A stretch of 64,000 bases of DNA from Nostoc linckia NIES-25 (GCF_002368035.1 NZ_AP018223.1:1342449-1406448); one strand, 5' to 3'. Positions 8,901 through 17,282 are shown, counted from the first letter of the stretch. Notes: generated by a model not told the origin, from the letters alone. Program-made: numbers and translations.

Positions 8901-10635
8901 ACCAGTTATCGAACAAAGCTAGTATATTCACTTGCCGATCTACCATCCAAATTTCACTCAAAGTCCATCCCAAACTTTCGCAGATACCTTGTAATATTTG
9001 TTGCATGGCTTCCTTGATGGTAGTAGACTCTGCTAAGACACGGGTTGTAGCATATTGGGTTTTGAGATGCTGTTCTGCTCGTTTGCGGTCGGTAATATCA
9101 ATACCCGTGGCAACAATGTATTCAACGCGACCTTCATAGTCTTGCAAAATAGTGTTAGTCCATGTAATTAACCGCCGACTACCACTTTTGATAATCCAAT
9201 AACTTTCGTATTGTTTTGAGCCTTCGCCAGTCCGCAGTTGTTCAAAAACTGCTTTCACCGACTCTACTTGTTCTGGAAGTAGAAATAAGTTCCAGAAATA
9301 CCTACCTCTGACTTCATCAAATGAGTAACCAGTTGTTTGCTCGCAAGCTTGATTGAAGCGAACAATTTGCCCTTGTGGGTCGAGAACTATTACTAAAGCA
9401 GTGGCTGTATCAAGAACTGCTGAAATAAAATTGCGTTCTTTGTTCAGCGTCTCTTCTGTAAATTTACGTTCCCTACCCTCACGATAAATAAAGTAGTAAA
9501 CTATAGCCAGAATCAGGAAACTTAAGCAAATAGCGATCGCCTGCATCAAAATCGTATTGCTAACACTGGTTTTAGTTAGTTTTAAATCCTGCTGAAGCTG
9601 TTGTTGTTCCTCGTTTTCCATTTTAAGAATGATATTGCGAATATCATTCATGAGGTAATTTCCTTCGTCTGTTTTGATAACCTCTAATGCAGCATCTAAT
9701 CCTTGACGCTGGCGCAATTCGATAGTTTTTTTGAGTTCATTCACTTTTGCTACTATCAGCGGTTCAAGAATGTCGAGTTGTCTAACTCGTTGAGGATGGT
9801 TTGTTGTTAATTTTCTTAATTGCTGAATTTCTGGAGTAACTTTGACAACTGCTGTTTGATATGGTTCTAAATACGCATCGTTGCCAGTAAGTATATATCC
9901 GCGTTGTCCCGTTTCAGCATCTTTAATATAAGAAAGAAGTTCTTGCAAACTATTAATTGTCACTTGAGTGTCGAGCAAATTTTTACTCGTATTAATCAAC
10001 ACTTCAGCACTTTGATATGAGAGCGTAGCAATCAGGACTAAAATAGCCAACGCCAACCCAAATCCTTGGGCAATTCTTGTTAAAAATTGTTTGCTTACCT
10101 TCTGCGCTTGTTTGCGTTTATCGCTCGCCAAAACCAAACTTGCTAAGGTGCGCCGCATTTCTAGTTGCTTGATTACCTGGCGGCCTAGCATTCGTAATGC
10201 TTCAATTTGTTCTGGAGAGAGGTTTCTGGGTACACGGTCAACTACACAAAGTGTCCCTATTGCATATCCTTCGGGATTTGTCAATGGCACACCAGCATAA
10301 AACTGCACGTGAGGATCGGAGGTAACTAGCGGGTTTGTGGCGAACCTTTCGTCTTTTGTAGCATCAGGGACAACAAAAACCTCAGGTTGCAGAATCGCAT
10401 GGGCGCAGAAAGCCACATCTCTGGGAGTTTGTAGGGCATCCACACCAACTTTTGACTTAAACCACTGGCGATCGCGATCGACTAAACTAATTAAGGCAAT
10501 AGGAGTTCCACAAATATATGAAGCTAGACGAGTTAGGTCGTCAAAAGCAGCTTCCGAAGGAGTATCGAGGATTCTATACTGTAAAAGAGACTCAATTCGC
10601 TGTCTTTCGTTCTCAGGTAATGGTGCTTTCATCAT
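5947..10635 (-). CDS. Large membrane hybrid sensor kinase (GAF-CHASE3-PAS-GAF-GAF-HisKA-HATPase-REC-REC-HPt)
   Basis: The 1562-residue protein begins with a GAF domain (about 20-165). A membrane segment (187-208), a CHASE3 extracytoplasmic domain (210-355) and a second membrane segment (about 362-384) follow. Next come a PAS domain (about 398-520) and two GAF domains (about 535-690 and 705-870). The H-box SHEIRTP has His899, followed by a HATPase with TTRKYGGTGLGLAICKQL. Two receivers carry Asp1197 (VVIDMQMPEIDG) and Asp1357 (LMDCQMPVLDG), and the HPt has His1507 in HQIKGAS. All phosphorelay residues are present. The last GAF domain lacks the Cys-His bilin motif (it reads NHIELL), so it is probably not a photoreceptor. 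It appears to be the first gene of the minus-strand signalling block. The HATPase loop near 7505-7545 contains a possible in-frame small repeat. Confidence 0.93.
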   Translation of the reverse strand: MMKAPLPENERQRIESLLQYRILDTPSEAAFDDLTRLASYICGTPIALISLVDRDRQWFKSKVGVDALQTPRDVAFCAHAILQPEVFVVPDATKDERFATNPLVTSDPHVQFYAGVPLTNPEGYAIGTLCVVDRVPRNLSPEQIEALRMLGRQVIKQLEMRRTLASLVLASDKRKQAQKVSKQFLTRIAQGFGLALAILVLIATLSYQSAEVLINTSKNLLDTQVTINSLQELLSYIKDAETGQRGYILTGNDAYLEPYQTAVVKVTPEIQQLRKLTTNHPQRVRQLDILEPLIVAKVNELKKTIELRQRQGLDAALEVIKTDEGNYLMNDIRNIILKMENEEQQQLQQDLKLTKTSVSNTILMQAIAICLSFLILAIVYYFIYREGRERKFTEETLNKERNFISAVLDTATALVIVLDPQGQIVRFNQACEQTTGYSFDEVRGRYFWNLFLLPEQVESVKAVFEQLRTGEGSKQYESYWIIKSGSRRLITWTNTILQDYEGRVEYIVATGIDITDRKRAEQHLKTQYATTRVLAESTTIKEAMQQILQGICESLGWTLSEIWMVDRQVNILALFDNWYKTSFEMQEFELVSRQTTFAPGIGLPGRVWASGQPVWITDVAKDRDFVRLKIAAKAELHGAFGFPIRDSKKILGVITCFSHEIQQPDSDLTKVMNSIGEQVGQFIERKQAEEELQRQNLRSQLFTEITLKIRQSLQIKEILQIAVTEVQKILHSDRVLIYQPLPDGSRSTIVEAVVSGWLTIKEKKLTESYFRGEYLQQYYLQQYRQKQNLGLVDLDLGEVQKNHIELLQQFGVKSHLVVPILAKEELCGLLIVHQCGSSRQWSSFETHLLRQIADQVGIALAQAHMLDAETQQRRELEVARHEAELASKTKSAFLANMSHEIRTPMNAVLGMTGLMLETPLNSEQRDFIETIRISGDALLSLINEILDLSKLEAGEMVLETLDFDLSTCVEEVLELLAPTAHKKGLEIAALIYPNVPTHLQGDAGRLRQIMMNLISNAVKFTSSGEVIVKVEVRSPLALAKPSQTFNTATINFAITDTGLGINSEDQCKLFTPFTQVDASTTRKYGGTGLGLAICKQLVTLMGGEIGVESSVGKGSKFWFEITFPKQLHPISSKHDPTVLINRRLLVVDDNPTNRKIIQYQATRWGMVVDRAASATIALKAIQEAAKHKSLYDIVVIDMQMPEIDGMTLGEQIKADPAIAHLPLVMLTSTNQRDEIQRALKIGFAAYLVKPVKPSRLFDAIVTILETKEEDTGTRKMPDAENLFSTLAASPWPRVVGSPPPTYNFPKLRILLAEDNLVNQKVALKQLQSLGYSADVAGNGQEVLQLLEKIPYDLILMDCQMPVLDGLETTKEIHRWQENNFASGHRPVVIAMTANAMKEDQQMCIDAGMDDYLSKPVMKEKLAAALDRWSMLILPRQTFDCEEKIATTNVGLVELPIDWERLHQLSENNPEFEIELLQIFVEDLEARIEIVKMAIAAFDFDQLAREAHQIKGASANMGITTMHHAAEKLEELAHNQERRGTNNLVSELEEFVKRIQEFLANNQ

Positions 10636-10639
10636 TCAG

Positions 10640-10826
10640 GAGTCAGAATTCAGAATTCAGGAGTTAGGAATTGGGAGTTAGGAATTGGGAGTTAGGAGTT
10701 AGGAGTTAGGAGTTAAAAAATTTTGAGCGTCAAGTTTTATAATTTGAAGAAGATTAAAAAATCAAAAATCTATAGCACGCTTGATTCTATATTTATTCTG
10801 AATTCTGACTTCTGAATTCTGAATTC
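10640..10826. repeat. Tandem GGAGTTA heptanucleotide repeats and GAATTCTGA repeats
   Basis: The stretch 10640-10715 is almost entirely tandem GGAGTTA/GGAATTG units preceded by CAGAATTCAGAATTCAGGAG. A second block of ATTCTGAATTCTGACTTCTG type occurs at 10794-10826. No gene is visible. It is a typical short tandemly repeated repetitive spacer of heterocystous cyanobacteria. Confidence 0.75.
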
Positions 10827-12074
10827 TCAAAATTTGACACGCAATTGTCCTGTAAAAGAGTTACCTCCGTAAGCGCTTTCTCCTGTATCTTGATTGCGGA
10901 CATTACTGAAGCTATAGCCCAAGTCTGCTTCAATATTCGGTGATAGCTTTACCGTACAGCGTGTTTGATAGGTATTGGCATTATCGAATTCTCCTTTAAG
11001 TCGCTGTCGTCCCAAGTTGGCAGCTAGGCGACAGCGTAAGAATTTAGCAATATCTCCTTCCCAAGCTACTTCAGCGTTGTAAACTAGGAAATCTAGTGGT
11101 GAAAAATAGCCACTTGTGCCTTCTAAATCGCGATCGTAACTCCAAGTAAATAAGTTAGCTGCTAAAGAAAATTGCCCGAATTTACGCTCTAACCTACTAA
11201 AAGTTTGTACCTCAGAATTACCATCGTTGTAGTTACCCAAACGTAAAGAAGAAAACAAACTGGTGTTTCGATCTATTTGCCAGAATAAATCAGGCCCAAA
11301 TCGCCAACTACTAATTTCGTTTTCTAAAGTTCGGGCATTCGATTTATAAGGGCCTTGTTCTAAATTACCTGATAATACTAATAGCGATCGCAATTGCCCT
11401 GATGGCGAAACTCGCGCTGGCAAAATTGGAACTTCCACCTTAGCATTGAGATTTATAGCTGCTGGTAACCGGTCGAACACATCAACTCCGGCTGCTGTTT
11501 GTAGCGTCACTTGTCCAATTTTTCCCTGCCATCCAACTTGCAATGGAAAATTGCTAACTGATTCAACACCGCGTTGCTCGAAGAAATTAAAACCTGTCTT
11601 CAAAAATATTTTATTGCCATTTCTCAATCGAAATTGAAGCGTTGGTTCAATGAATAAATTTGTTTGGCCAAAGTTGTCTGTGTCGTAACGATAGTTCGTA
11701 TCAATACTTTCTAAAACTGCATTTGGCGTTCCTGGTTCGGTGGAAGTTGTTGGAGGGCTTGAATTCTCTGGCGGCTTCGGCTTCGGTCGAGGTGGCGGTA
11801 CTCGTAAATCCGGATTGAAATTTTCGGGTGCCGCAATCAAAAATCGATACGGCAAAGGTTTTGAAAGTTCTAAGTGATACTGATTTGTATTTAATGGGGA
11901 AGATGAGAGAAAGTTGGCGTTTTCATGTAGTTGGGCTGCTTGTAACTTCACTTCACACAATGCCCAAATACCTACGCTCAATATGACTCCCAATTGGATC
12001 TGTAAGTAACCCAAAATATACTTAGTAAAAGTATATCGATAAATAAAGAGATAACGTCTAAAACTATCTGCCAT
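10827..12074 (-). CDS. Probable outer-membrane beta-barrel protein
   Basis: The 415-residue protein has an N-terminal hydrophobic export segment (about 20-45, LGVILSVGIWALCEV), a Pro-rich linker (about 90-115, with PPPRPKPKPP) and then about 300 residues of alternating polar and hydrophobic strands. It ends GQLRVKF, and a terminal Phe preceded by alternating hydrophobic residues is the usual signal for BAM-assisted insertion. A barrel of about 14-16 strands is plausible. The substrate or role is not evident. The gene is single, on the same strand as the kinase block but separated from it by repeats. Confidence 0.7.
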   Translation of the reverse strand: MADSFRRYLFIYRYTFTKYILGYLQIQLGVILSVGIWALCEVKLQAAQLHENANFLSSSPLNTNQYHLELSKPLPYRFLIAAPENFNPDLRVPPPRPKPKPPENSSPPTTSTEPGTPNAVLESIDTNYRYDTDNFGQTNLFIEPTLQFRLRNGNKIFLKTGFNFFEQRGVESVSNFPLQVGWQGKIGQVTLQTAAGVDVFDRLPAAINLNAKVEVPILPARVSPSGQLRSLLVLSGNLEQGPYKSNARTLENEISSWRFGPDLFWQIDRNTSLFSSLRLGNYNDGNSEVQTFSRLERKFGQFSLAANLFTWSYDRDLEGTSGYFSPLDFLVYNAEVAWEGDIAKFLRCRLAANLGRQRLKGEFDNANTYQTRCTVKLSPNIEADLGYSFSNVRNQDTGESAYGGNSFTGQLRVKF

Positions 12075-12105
12075 CAGCCGATACTGTAGGTATATATCAA
12101 TGAAA

Positions 12106-12139
12106 AACTAGCTGCCAAAAAATTTTCTGGCTGCTAGTT
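12106..12139. repeat. Inverted repeat upstream of the outer-membrane protein gene
   Basis: AACTAGCTGCCA and TGGCTGCTAGTT form 12-base arms with one mismatch around a loop of about 10 bases. The repeat lies 32 bases upstream of the barrel gene start, so it could lie in its 5' leader or be an operator. No U-tract supports a terminator. Confidence 0.45.
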
Positions 12140-12158
12140 TGTGTATTCTGCTTGGATT

Positions 12159-12287
12159 ATGATGCCCACAATATATGCTGATTACAGCGATTTTCACATG
12201 AGAGGTTTACGGAACTTTTTCAAAAATCAAACTCAGGTAAGGAATATTATTTATCCAGATGTAGTTGAAAGAATTGCCAACAGGTAA
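12159..12287 (+). CDS. Possible 42-residue ORF in a repeat-rich spacer
   Basis: The reading frame begins MMPTIYADYSDFHMRGLRNF and ends VVERIANR. It has no clear Shine-Dalgarno sequence and no recognised family. Codon use is not obviously non-coding, but the length gives little support. It is the only candidate gene in the 1.3-kb gap before 13419. Confidence 0.2.
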   Translation: MMPTIYADYSDFHMRGLRNFFKNQTQVRNIIYPDVVERIANR

Positions 12288-12412
12288 AAAAATAAATTGT
12301 CTGTTAGAGGTTGTTTGCAAATTTACCCTTTTCCCGACTTCTGCAAGAAGTCTAATTTATCGGAGGCTGGGGGATTTGAGTACGTAAGTTCTAGTTTGAA
12401 GAAAGTAGGTAC

Positions 12413-12506
12413 CAGGACTTACGCAAAAGATAACGAAAGTAGCGGTAATTCATGAATTACCGCTACGCAAGAATAAGGTTTTCAATCACATCTTGCGTAA
12501 GTCCTG
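12413..12506. mobile_element. MITE-like palindromic element, copy 1 (94 bp, 5-bp target duplication)
   Basis: The ends are CAGGACTTACGC and GCGTAAGTCCTG. The 5-base direct repeat GGTAC flanks it at 12408-12412 and 12507-12511. The interior contains the palindrome GTAGCGGTAATTCATGAATT extended by ACCGCTAC. It encodes nothing. Related copies are at 23567-23686 and 55642-55757, each with its own 5-base flanking repeat, so it was probably mobilised in trans by a transposase elsewhere. Confidence 0.75.
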
Positions 12507-12678
12507 GGTACGACGAAATTAATTGCGTCTGTACGTAGCGAGTGGTATAAAAAATAAGTATTTTGAGTTTAAGGTTTGTGAAAATACTGATTTTGCTGAG
12601 ATTATGCCCTAGAGCAAAACTATTGATACTTCTCAACCCACATTCCGTACTTAACAATTATTGGTACTTGTTGAGAAT

Positions 12679-12957
12679 ATATAGGACTCATATTTGATGT
12701 TTGAAATATACGTAGTGGCGTGACAAGCTTAAAATAGTGCATTAGTAAACTCTTGTAGGGTGGGCATCCTGCCCGCCCGGACGGGTGAGGACACCCATCC
12801 CACAATAAAATCTAATGCAACATTTTAGCCTTGTCACGCTAGTAGGGTGCGTTAGCCTTTGGCGTAACGCACCGGTTAATGATTTAGGTGCGTTAGGCTA
12901 CGCCATAACACACCCTACAGATACTGAGGTTTTTTCAGAAATCAAATCGGACTCCTA
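12679..12957. repeat. Nested inverted-repeat elements
   Basis: An outer pair of arms (ATATAGGACTCATATTTGAT at 12679 and its imperfect complement ending at 12957) encloses a second pair of 32-base arms, 12714-12745 and 12812-12843, matching at 26 of 32 positions. Inside the second pair lies a hairpin repeat with GTAGGGTGGGCATCC (about 12756-12805). To its right lies another inverted repeat with GTAGGGTGCGTTAGCC and its complement (about 12844-12918). No gene is present; the layout looks like successive insertions. Confidence 0.65.
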
Positions 12958-13418
12958 TATTATTTAGCGTAAGTAAATAACCTGATATCGTAATAAATAA
13001 AGTATTATTTTATTCTAATTTTAGATGTAATAGCCCGTAATAACCCCTTTGTGACAGTTAAGATGCAGAATGTGGGATATAAGGTTTTCATGAAATTTAG
13101 TTGTTTTGATTGACAAAATTGCCTTTGCTCTGGTTTGTTATTACACATCAGAACTTTTTCAGATAGAGGGTGCAAAGAGAAGAAAGAGAAATTTTCACAA
13201 ATGATTTAGATTGCTTGAAATTTTTTGTAGCGCTCTTTAATGACTCTGTAAAGAGAAAATTTATATTTGAATCAAATACTACAATCTTCTCCCTAAAAGA
13301 AAGGAGACGTTTATCTACGTAAGTACGATTCTAATTATGGTCAAACGATGACTCTAAAATTTACCAATACATAAATTTTCAAACATCTTCTTATGGTATT
13401 TTTATAGGTAGGGTTACT

Positions 13419-14990
13419 ATGAAATTTATGAAGCAACACAATAAAGCAGTCTTAGGACTGTTAGTACTATTAGTATTAGCGAGTGTTACTTATTTATTCA
13501 CTGTATACACAGATACTTTTGGAGAAAGAGATAGCTACCGGATGCTACTGGGTACGATCGATTCGATCGCATTTGATAAACCACTAGGAGCTAGAAAAAT
13601 TTATGGTAGTAATATCTCTTTTGCTTACTATGCATTACTAGATTTTTTTAGACCACTTTTTAAAGCAGATATGACCCTCATAGTTCCTATTATGAACTAT
13701 GTAAATGCGGTTTTTGCTATTTTGATGGTTATACCTTTCTTCTTTTTTGTTAGAAGATATTGGGGAACACTTATAGCTTTATTGGCAAACATCTTACTAC
13801 TTATGCTCCCAGTCTGGAGGGTAACCGGACAATATCCACACCCTATGACTGGCTCTATGGTATTCATGTTTATAGGATTAGCCTTGATTGGCTATCGTTC
13901 GTTTTTAAACTCAATGAGCTTAGGGTGGAAGAAATTAATTATATGGGATGTACTAATTGTTACTGCTTTTGCTTTGTGTTTAATGTTCAGGCTGGATGTA
14001 ATATTAATGTTTCCTATGATTCCAGCTTGTCTTCTTCTTGAAAGATATCCTTGGAAAAAAATTGTTTTTCCTTCGATCTTATATAGTATTTTACCGCTAA
14101 TTCTTTTTAAACTGATGCAAGCTCAACTTGCATATATTAAAACTGAAGAGGGTGATGGAATATTTGAGCAGCTTTTATTGTGGAATAATCCTGCTAGATA
14201 CGTCGATCAGTTCGTCCGTGGTACCCTACTATTTATTTGGAGTTTGAATCCTTTACTTTGTTTGATATTTTTAATATCCTGCGTATATTTATTCTATAAA
14301 CGTCGTTATTTAGATATATTTTTAATTTTACCAACAGTATTAATAAATTACATATTTTGGTTACCAAATCCTGCTCCAGCCCGTCATTTTATCTATTTAT
14401 CTCCTCTTGTAGCAATTAGTATTGCAATCTTCTTAGCAGATATTTTTCCAAAAGTAAAATCATATATAAACAATAAAAAAATAGGAGTAGCACTTGCTGT
14501 ATTTTTAATATTTTCTCTTGTCATAAGTAATAAATATTCGTATTCTGCGCCCTTATCAAAGCAATACACTTACGCACTGAAGCGCCTGGGTACTGAACTA
14601 CAGCAATTAGAACCTAAAGATAAGCCAATTTTTGTAATTAGTGATACGCTACCAGTAGCAGCCCATATGCAACTAATGTCAAAACAGACAAAGGTGAAGC
14701 CTCAACAAACAAATATTCTTACAGACGAGAGTGTTCAGGCTCAAAAAAAATCTTATTTTAAACCTAAACTTGAGTACGTAAATATATTAAATGTAGAAAA
14801 TCAAAACAACAAGTTTATATTTTATATTCAAGGTTTCAACTCAAAAATCAACGAAATCAAGAGATTTTTCTCAGAAACAGACAAATACGATCGAGTTTAT
14901 CTTGTAGTGGATATGCTAGATAAAAATGGTAAGAAAATTGATTTCGATCCATCTAGCTTGCCTAAAAAATTTGATGTTTTAAAAATGTAA
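13419..14990 (+). CDS. GT-C type membrane glycosyltransferase (GT39/ArnT-like)
   Basis: The 523-residue protein has an N-terminal span followed by an acidic luminal loop (FTVYTDTFGERDSYR) typical of the first loop of GT-C enzymes, where the catalytic Asp/Glu sits. About ten further membrane segments extend to residue about 370. The soluble C-terminal part (about 380-523) would be periplasmic. Such enzymes transfer sugar from a polyprenyl-phosphate donor to lipid, glycan or protein on the outer face of the membrane. A polyprenyl-phosphate GT2 enzyme gene lies 1 kb downstream on the same strand and could supply the donor. The acceptor is unknown. The gene is AT-rich compared with its neighbours. 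Confidence 0.7.
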   Translation: MKFMKQHNKAVLGLLVLLVLASVTYLFTVYTDTFGERDSYRMLLGTIDSIAFDKPLGARKIYGSNISFAYYALLDFFRPLFKADMTLIVPIMNYVNAVFAILMVIPFFFFVRRYWGTLIALLANILLLMLPVWRVTGQYPHPMTGSMVFMFIGLALIGYRSFLNSMSLGWKKLIIWDVLIVTAFALCLMFRLDVILMFPMIPACLLLERYPWKKIVFPSILYSILPLILFKLMQAQLAYIKTEEGDGIFEQLLLWNNPARYVDQFVRGTLLFIWSLNPLLCLIFLISCVYLFYKRRYLDIFLILPTVLINYIFWLPNPAPARHFIYLSPLVAISIAIFLADIFPKVKSYINNKKIGVALAVFLIFSLVISNKYSYSAPLSKQYTYALKRLGTELQQLEPKDKPIFVISDTLPVAAHMQLMSKQTKVKPQQTNILTDESVQAQKKSYFKPKLEYVNILNVENQNNKFIFYIQGFNSKINEIKRFFSETDKYDRVYLVVDMLDKNGKKIDFDPSSLPKKFDVLKM

Positions 14991-15237
14991 TTATATACCT
15001 ATCTGGTAATTTAGACAAAAAGATAAAAGATGGGTTTTACCGATTAGTTTTAGATAGTATGCTTTAAGAAATTGGACACTTGAATAACTTATTCTGTTAG
15101 TCATCCTTTTCTCCACATTCGATAATCAACATTCATTATTTTCTCCACATTACTATCACTAAAATTTTCAATAGTTAACTAAATTAGAAATAGGAGAGGA
15201 AATGTATTGTGTATAAACAAATAGGAGTAAAGTTATA

Positions 15238-15948
15238 GTGGGGAACTTGAAAACTGGTGTTTTACTGATCGCAGTAATTTGTATTATTGCAACTGCCATA
15301 GCAATGTATCTTCTTGGCGGCATTGATGCATCAAAAATTCAAGCTTGGCTAAAGTTTGCTGGGGTTTGGGCACCGATAATTTATATTTTTCTGTATGTTG
15401 TGGCAACTATGTTAGTTTTGCCCTCAACAGTACTCAATTTGACTGGAGGTGCAATTTTTGGCCCTTGGCTAGGCACTATCTGGACTAGCTTAGGCGCTAT
15501 AGTTGCGGCAATAATCGCCTTTGCTTTTACTCGTACAGTTGGTCGTGAAACAGTGGCAAAACGGCTAGCCGGACGCTGGCAAGCTATGGATAGCGAGGTG
15601 CGTCGTGGAGGACTTTTTTATATGTTTGCCATACGACTAATACCAATCATGCCCTATGGCTTAGTCAACTTCGCCGCTGGATTAACATCTATCACTTTTA
15701 AAGATTATGTTTTAGGAACAACGCTAGGTACTGTTCCTAGTGTCTTACCTTTTGTACTAGTAGGCAGTTCTGGACTCAAGGCAGTCAATACAGGTGATTT
15801 CTTTCCCCTATTTCTCGCTTTATGTTTAACTGGAATATTGGTAGGAGGATCTACTTGGTATCGCCATCGCCTTACTTATCAGAAAAAAGATGTAGAAAGC
15901 CTCAAAAAATCAGACTCGTCAGATTATAAAACCCCAAAAAATAAGTAA
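15238..15948 (+). CDS. VTT-domain (TVP38/TMEM64-like) membrane protein
   Basis: The start is GTG with AGGAG 10 bases upstream; the product has 236 residues. It has five to six membrane segments with the re-entrant VTT/SNARE-associated core: GGAIFGPWLGTIWTSLGAIV, a later FTRTVGRETV and RLIPIMPYGLVNFAAGL. Members of the wider VTT/DedA superfamily move or scramble lipids, including polyprenyl phosphate in DedA/UptA proteins. The gene ends 3 bases before the GT2 gene, so the two are almost certainly cotranscribed. A role in recycling or flipping a lipid-linked sugar would fit but is inference. Confidence 0.85.
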   Translation: MGNLKTGVLLIAVICIIATAIAMYLLGGIDASKIQAWLKFAGVWAPIIYIFLYVVATMLVLPSTVLNLTGGAIFGPWLGTIWTSLGAIVAAIIAFAFTRTVGRETVAKRLAGRWQAMDSEVRRGGLFYMFAIRLIPIMPYGLVNFAAGLTSITFKDYVLGTTLGTVPSVLPFVLVGSSGLKAVNTGDFFPLFLALCLTGILVGGSTWYRHRLTYQKKDVESLKKSDSSDYKTPKNK

Positions 15949-15951
15949 TAT

Positions 15952-16950
15952 ATGCTACCAAAATATTCGTTTATCGTCCCAATTTATAACGAGGAAGAAA
16001 CTATTCCTGAATTGTACTCCAGGCTGAAAGCGGTAATGAACCGGATGGATGGCCCTGTAGAATTAATTTTAATTAATGATGGCAGCCGCGATCGCTCTTT
16101 ACAATTACTGCGAGAACTTCATCAAAAAGATCCGCGTGTTTGCTATTTGAGCTTTGCTCGTAACTTCGGTCACCAAATTGCGGTTACTGCTGGTCTTAAT
16201 TTCGTTCGGGGTCAAGCTATCGTCATACTTGATGCTGACTTGCAAGATCCACCAGAATTAATCCCCGACATGGTTGAAAAATGGCGACAGGGCTATCACG
16301 TTGTCTATGCTCAACGTACCCAACGCCTAAAGGAAGGATGGTTTAAGCGGTTTACTGCCTATTTTTTTTATCGCCTGCTCAAACGCCTTGCAGATGTCGA
16401 TATTCCTACTGACACTGGTGATTTTTGTTTAATGGATCGGCAGGTCGTAGATATTCTCAATTCTATGCCAGAACGCACCCGCTATATTCGTGGTTTACGT
16501 TCCTGGATTGGCTTTCAGCAAACAGCAATTCGCTTCGAGCGCAACCCCCGCTTTGCTGGCGAAGTTAAATACACTTTCGCTAAATCCTTGGCTCTTGCTA
16601 TCAATGGTCTAGTGTCTTTTTCAAAAGTACCGCTGCGGTTATCCACTTACTTAGGGTTAATAGCGGCAGCTGCGTCCCTCGTAATGGCTTTGTTAGTCTT
16701 ATATTGGCGTCTTTTTGTCCCCCATTCGCCTTTAACTGGTTTTACTATTATTTTGATGTCAATTTTCTTTCTCGGATCTGTCCAGTTAGTCAGTGTTGGC
16801 ATATTAGGGGAATATGTAGGACGCATCTACGAAGAAGTCAAAGCTAGGCCTCTCTACACTTTGGCAGAAGTGGCTGGTTTCAATTACAAATCCTCCAGTT
16901 CAAGTAATAATTATGACAAACTGGATGCTTTAAAAGAGACTCACAAATAA
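15952..16950 (+). CDS. Polyprenyl-phosphate glycosyltransferase, GT2 (GtrB/DPM1-like)
   Basis: The 332-residue protein has a GT-A catalytic domain: FIVPIYNEEETI at the N-terminus, LINDGSRDRS, and the metal-binding DADLQDPP. Two C-terminal membrane spans (about residues 233-255 and 266-290) follow. The layout matches GtrB-type enzymes, which join a nucleotide sugar to undecaprenyl phosphate on the cytoplasmic face. It is coupled to the VTT gene (3-base gap) and follows a GT-C gene, so donor synthesis, possible flipping and transfer are encoded together. The sugar cannot be read from sequence. Confidence 0.9.
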   Translation: MLPKYSFIVPIYNEEETIPELYSRLKAVMNRMDGPVELILINDGSRDRSLQLLRELHQKDPRVCYLSFARNFGHQIAVTAGLNFVRGQAIVILDADLQDPPELIPDMVEKWRQGYHVVYAQRTQRLKEGWFKRFTAYFFYRLLKRLADVDIPTDTGDFCLMDRQVVDILNSMPERTRYIRGLRSWIGFQQTAIRFERNPRFAGEVKYTFAKSLALAINGLVSFSKVPLRLSTYLGLIAAAASLVMALLVLYWRLFVPHSPLTGFTIILMSIFFLGSVQLVSVGILGEYVGRIYEEVKARPLYTLAEVAGFNYKSSSSSNNYDKLDALKETHK

Positions 16951-17029
16951 GAACTTTAATCTGGTGTCAACAGCTGGAGTCGTTGTTTAAATCCTCAACA
17001 TAATTTTTATTCCAGCTATTTTATTAGTA

Positions 17030-17035
17030 TATAAT
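17030..17035 (+). promoter_or_regulatory. Candidate -10 element of the rpmI-rplT promoter
   Basis: A perfect TATAAT lies 29 bases before the rpmI start, in a 100-base spacer after the GT2 gene. The -35 region (around 17006-17012) is AT-rich with no good TTGACA match. The position would give a short leader of about 20-25 bases. Confidence 0.45.
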
Positions 17036-17064
17036 GAGGGATTGTGTCGAATTAAAGCTAGACA

Positions 17065-17262
17065 ATGCCTAAACTCAAGACTCGTAAAGCAGCAGCAAAG
17101 CGATTCCGTGCCACCGGCAGCGGCAAAATCGTCCGTCGCAAAGCTTTCAAAAACCACCTTTTAGAACACAAAAGCTCCAACAAAAAGCGTAACCTGTCCA
17201 AGACAACACTTGTACACGAACGCGATGAAGATAACGTGCGCTTGATGCTCCCATATTTGTAA
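17065..17262 (+). CDS. rpmI: 50S ribosomal protein L35
   Basis: The 65-residue, highly basic protein begins MPKLKTRKAAAKRFRATGSG, the conserved L35 start, and has the usual L35 length. It is a structural protein of the large ribosomal subunit. rplT follows 20 bases downstream on the same strand, the usual bacterial order; infC, often upstream, is not adjacent here. Confidence 0.98.
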   Translation: MPKLKTRKAAAKRFRATGSGKIVRRKAFKNHLLEHKSSNKKRNLSKTTLVHERDEDNVRLMLPYL

Positions 17263-17282
17263 GTCCTTCAGGAATTTAAGTT

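Noticed and set aside
12463..12805. Minus-strand open frames of 61-64 codons
   Set aside because: They run through the MITE at 12413-12506 and the hairpin repeats, so they are repeat-derived frames.
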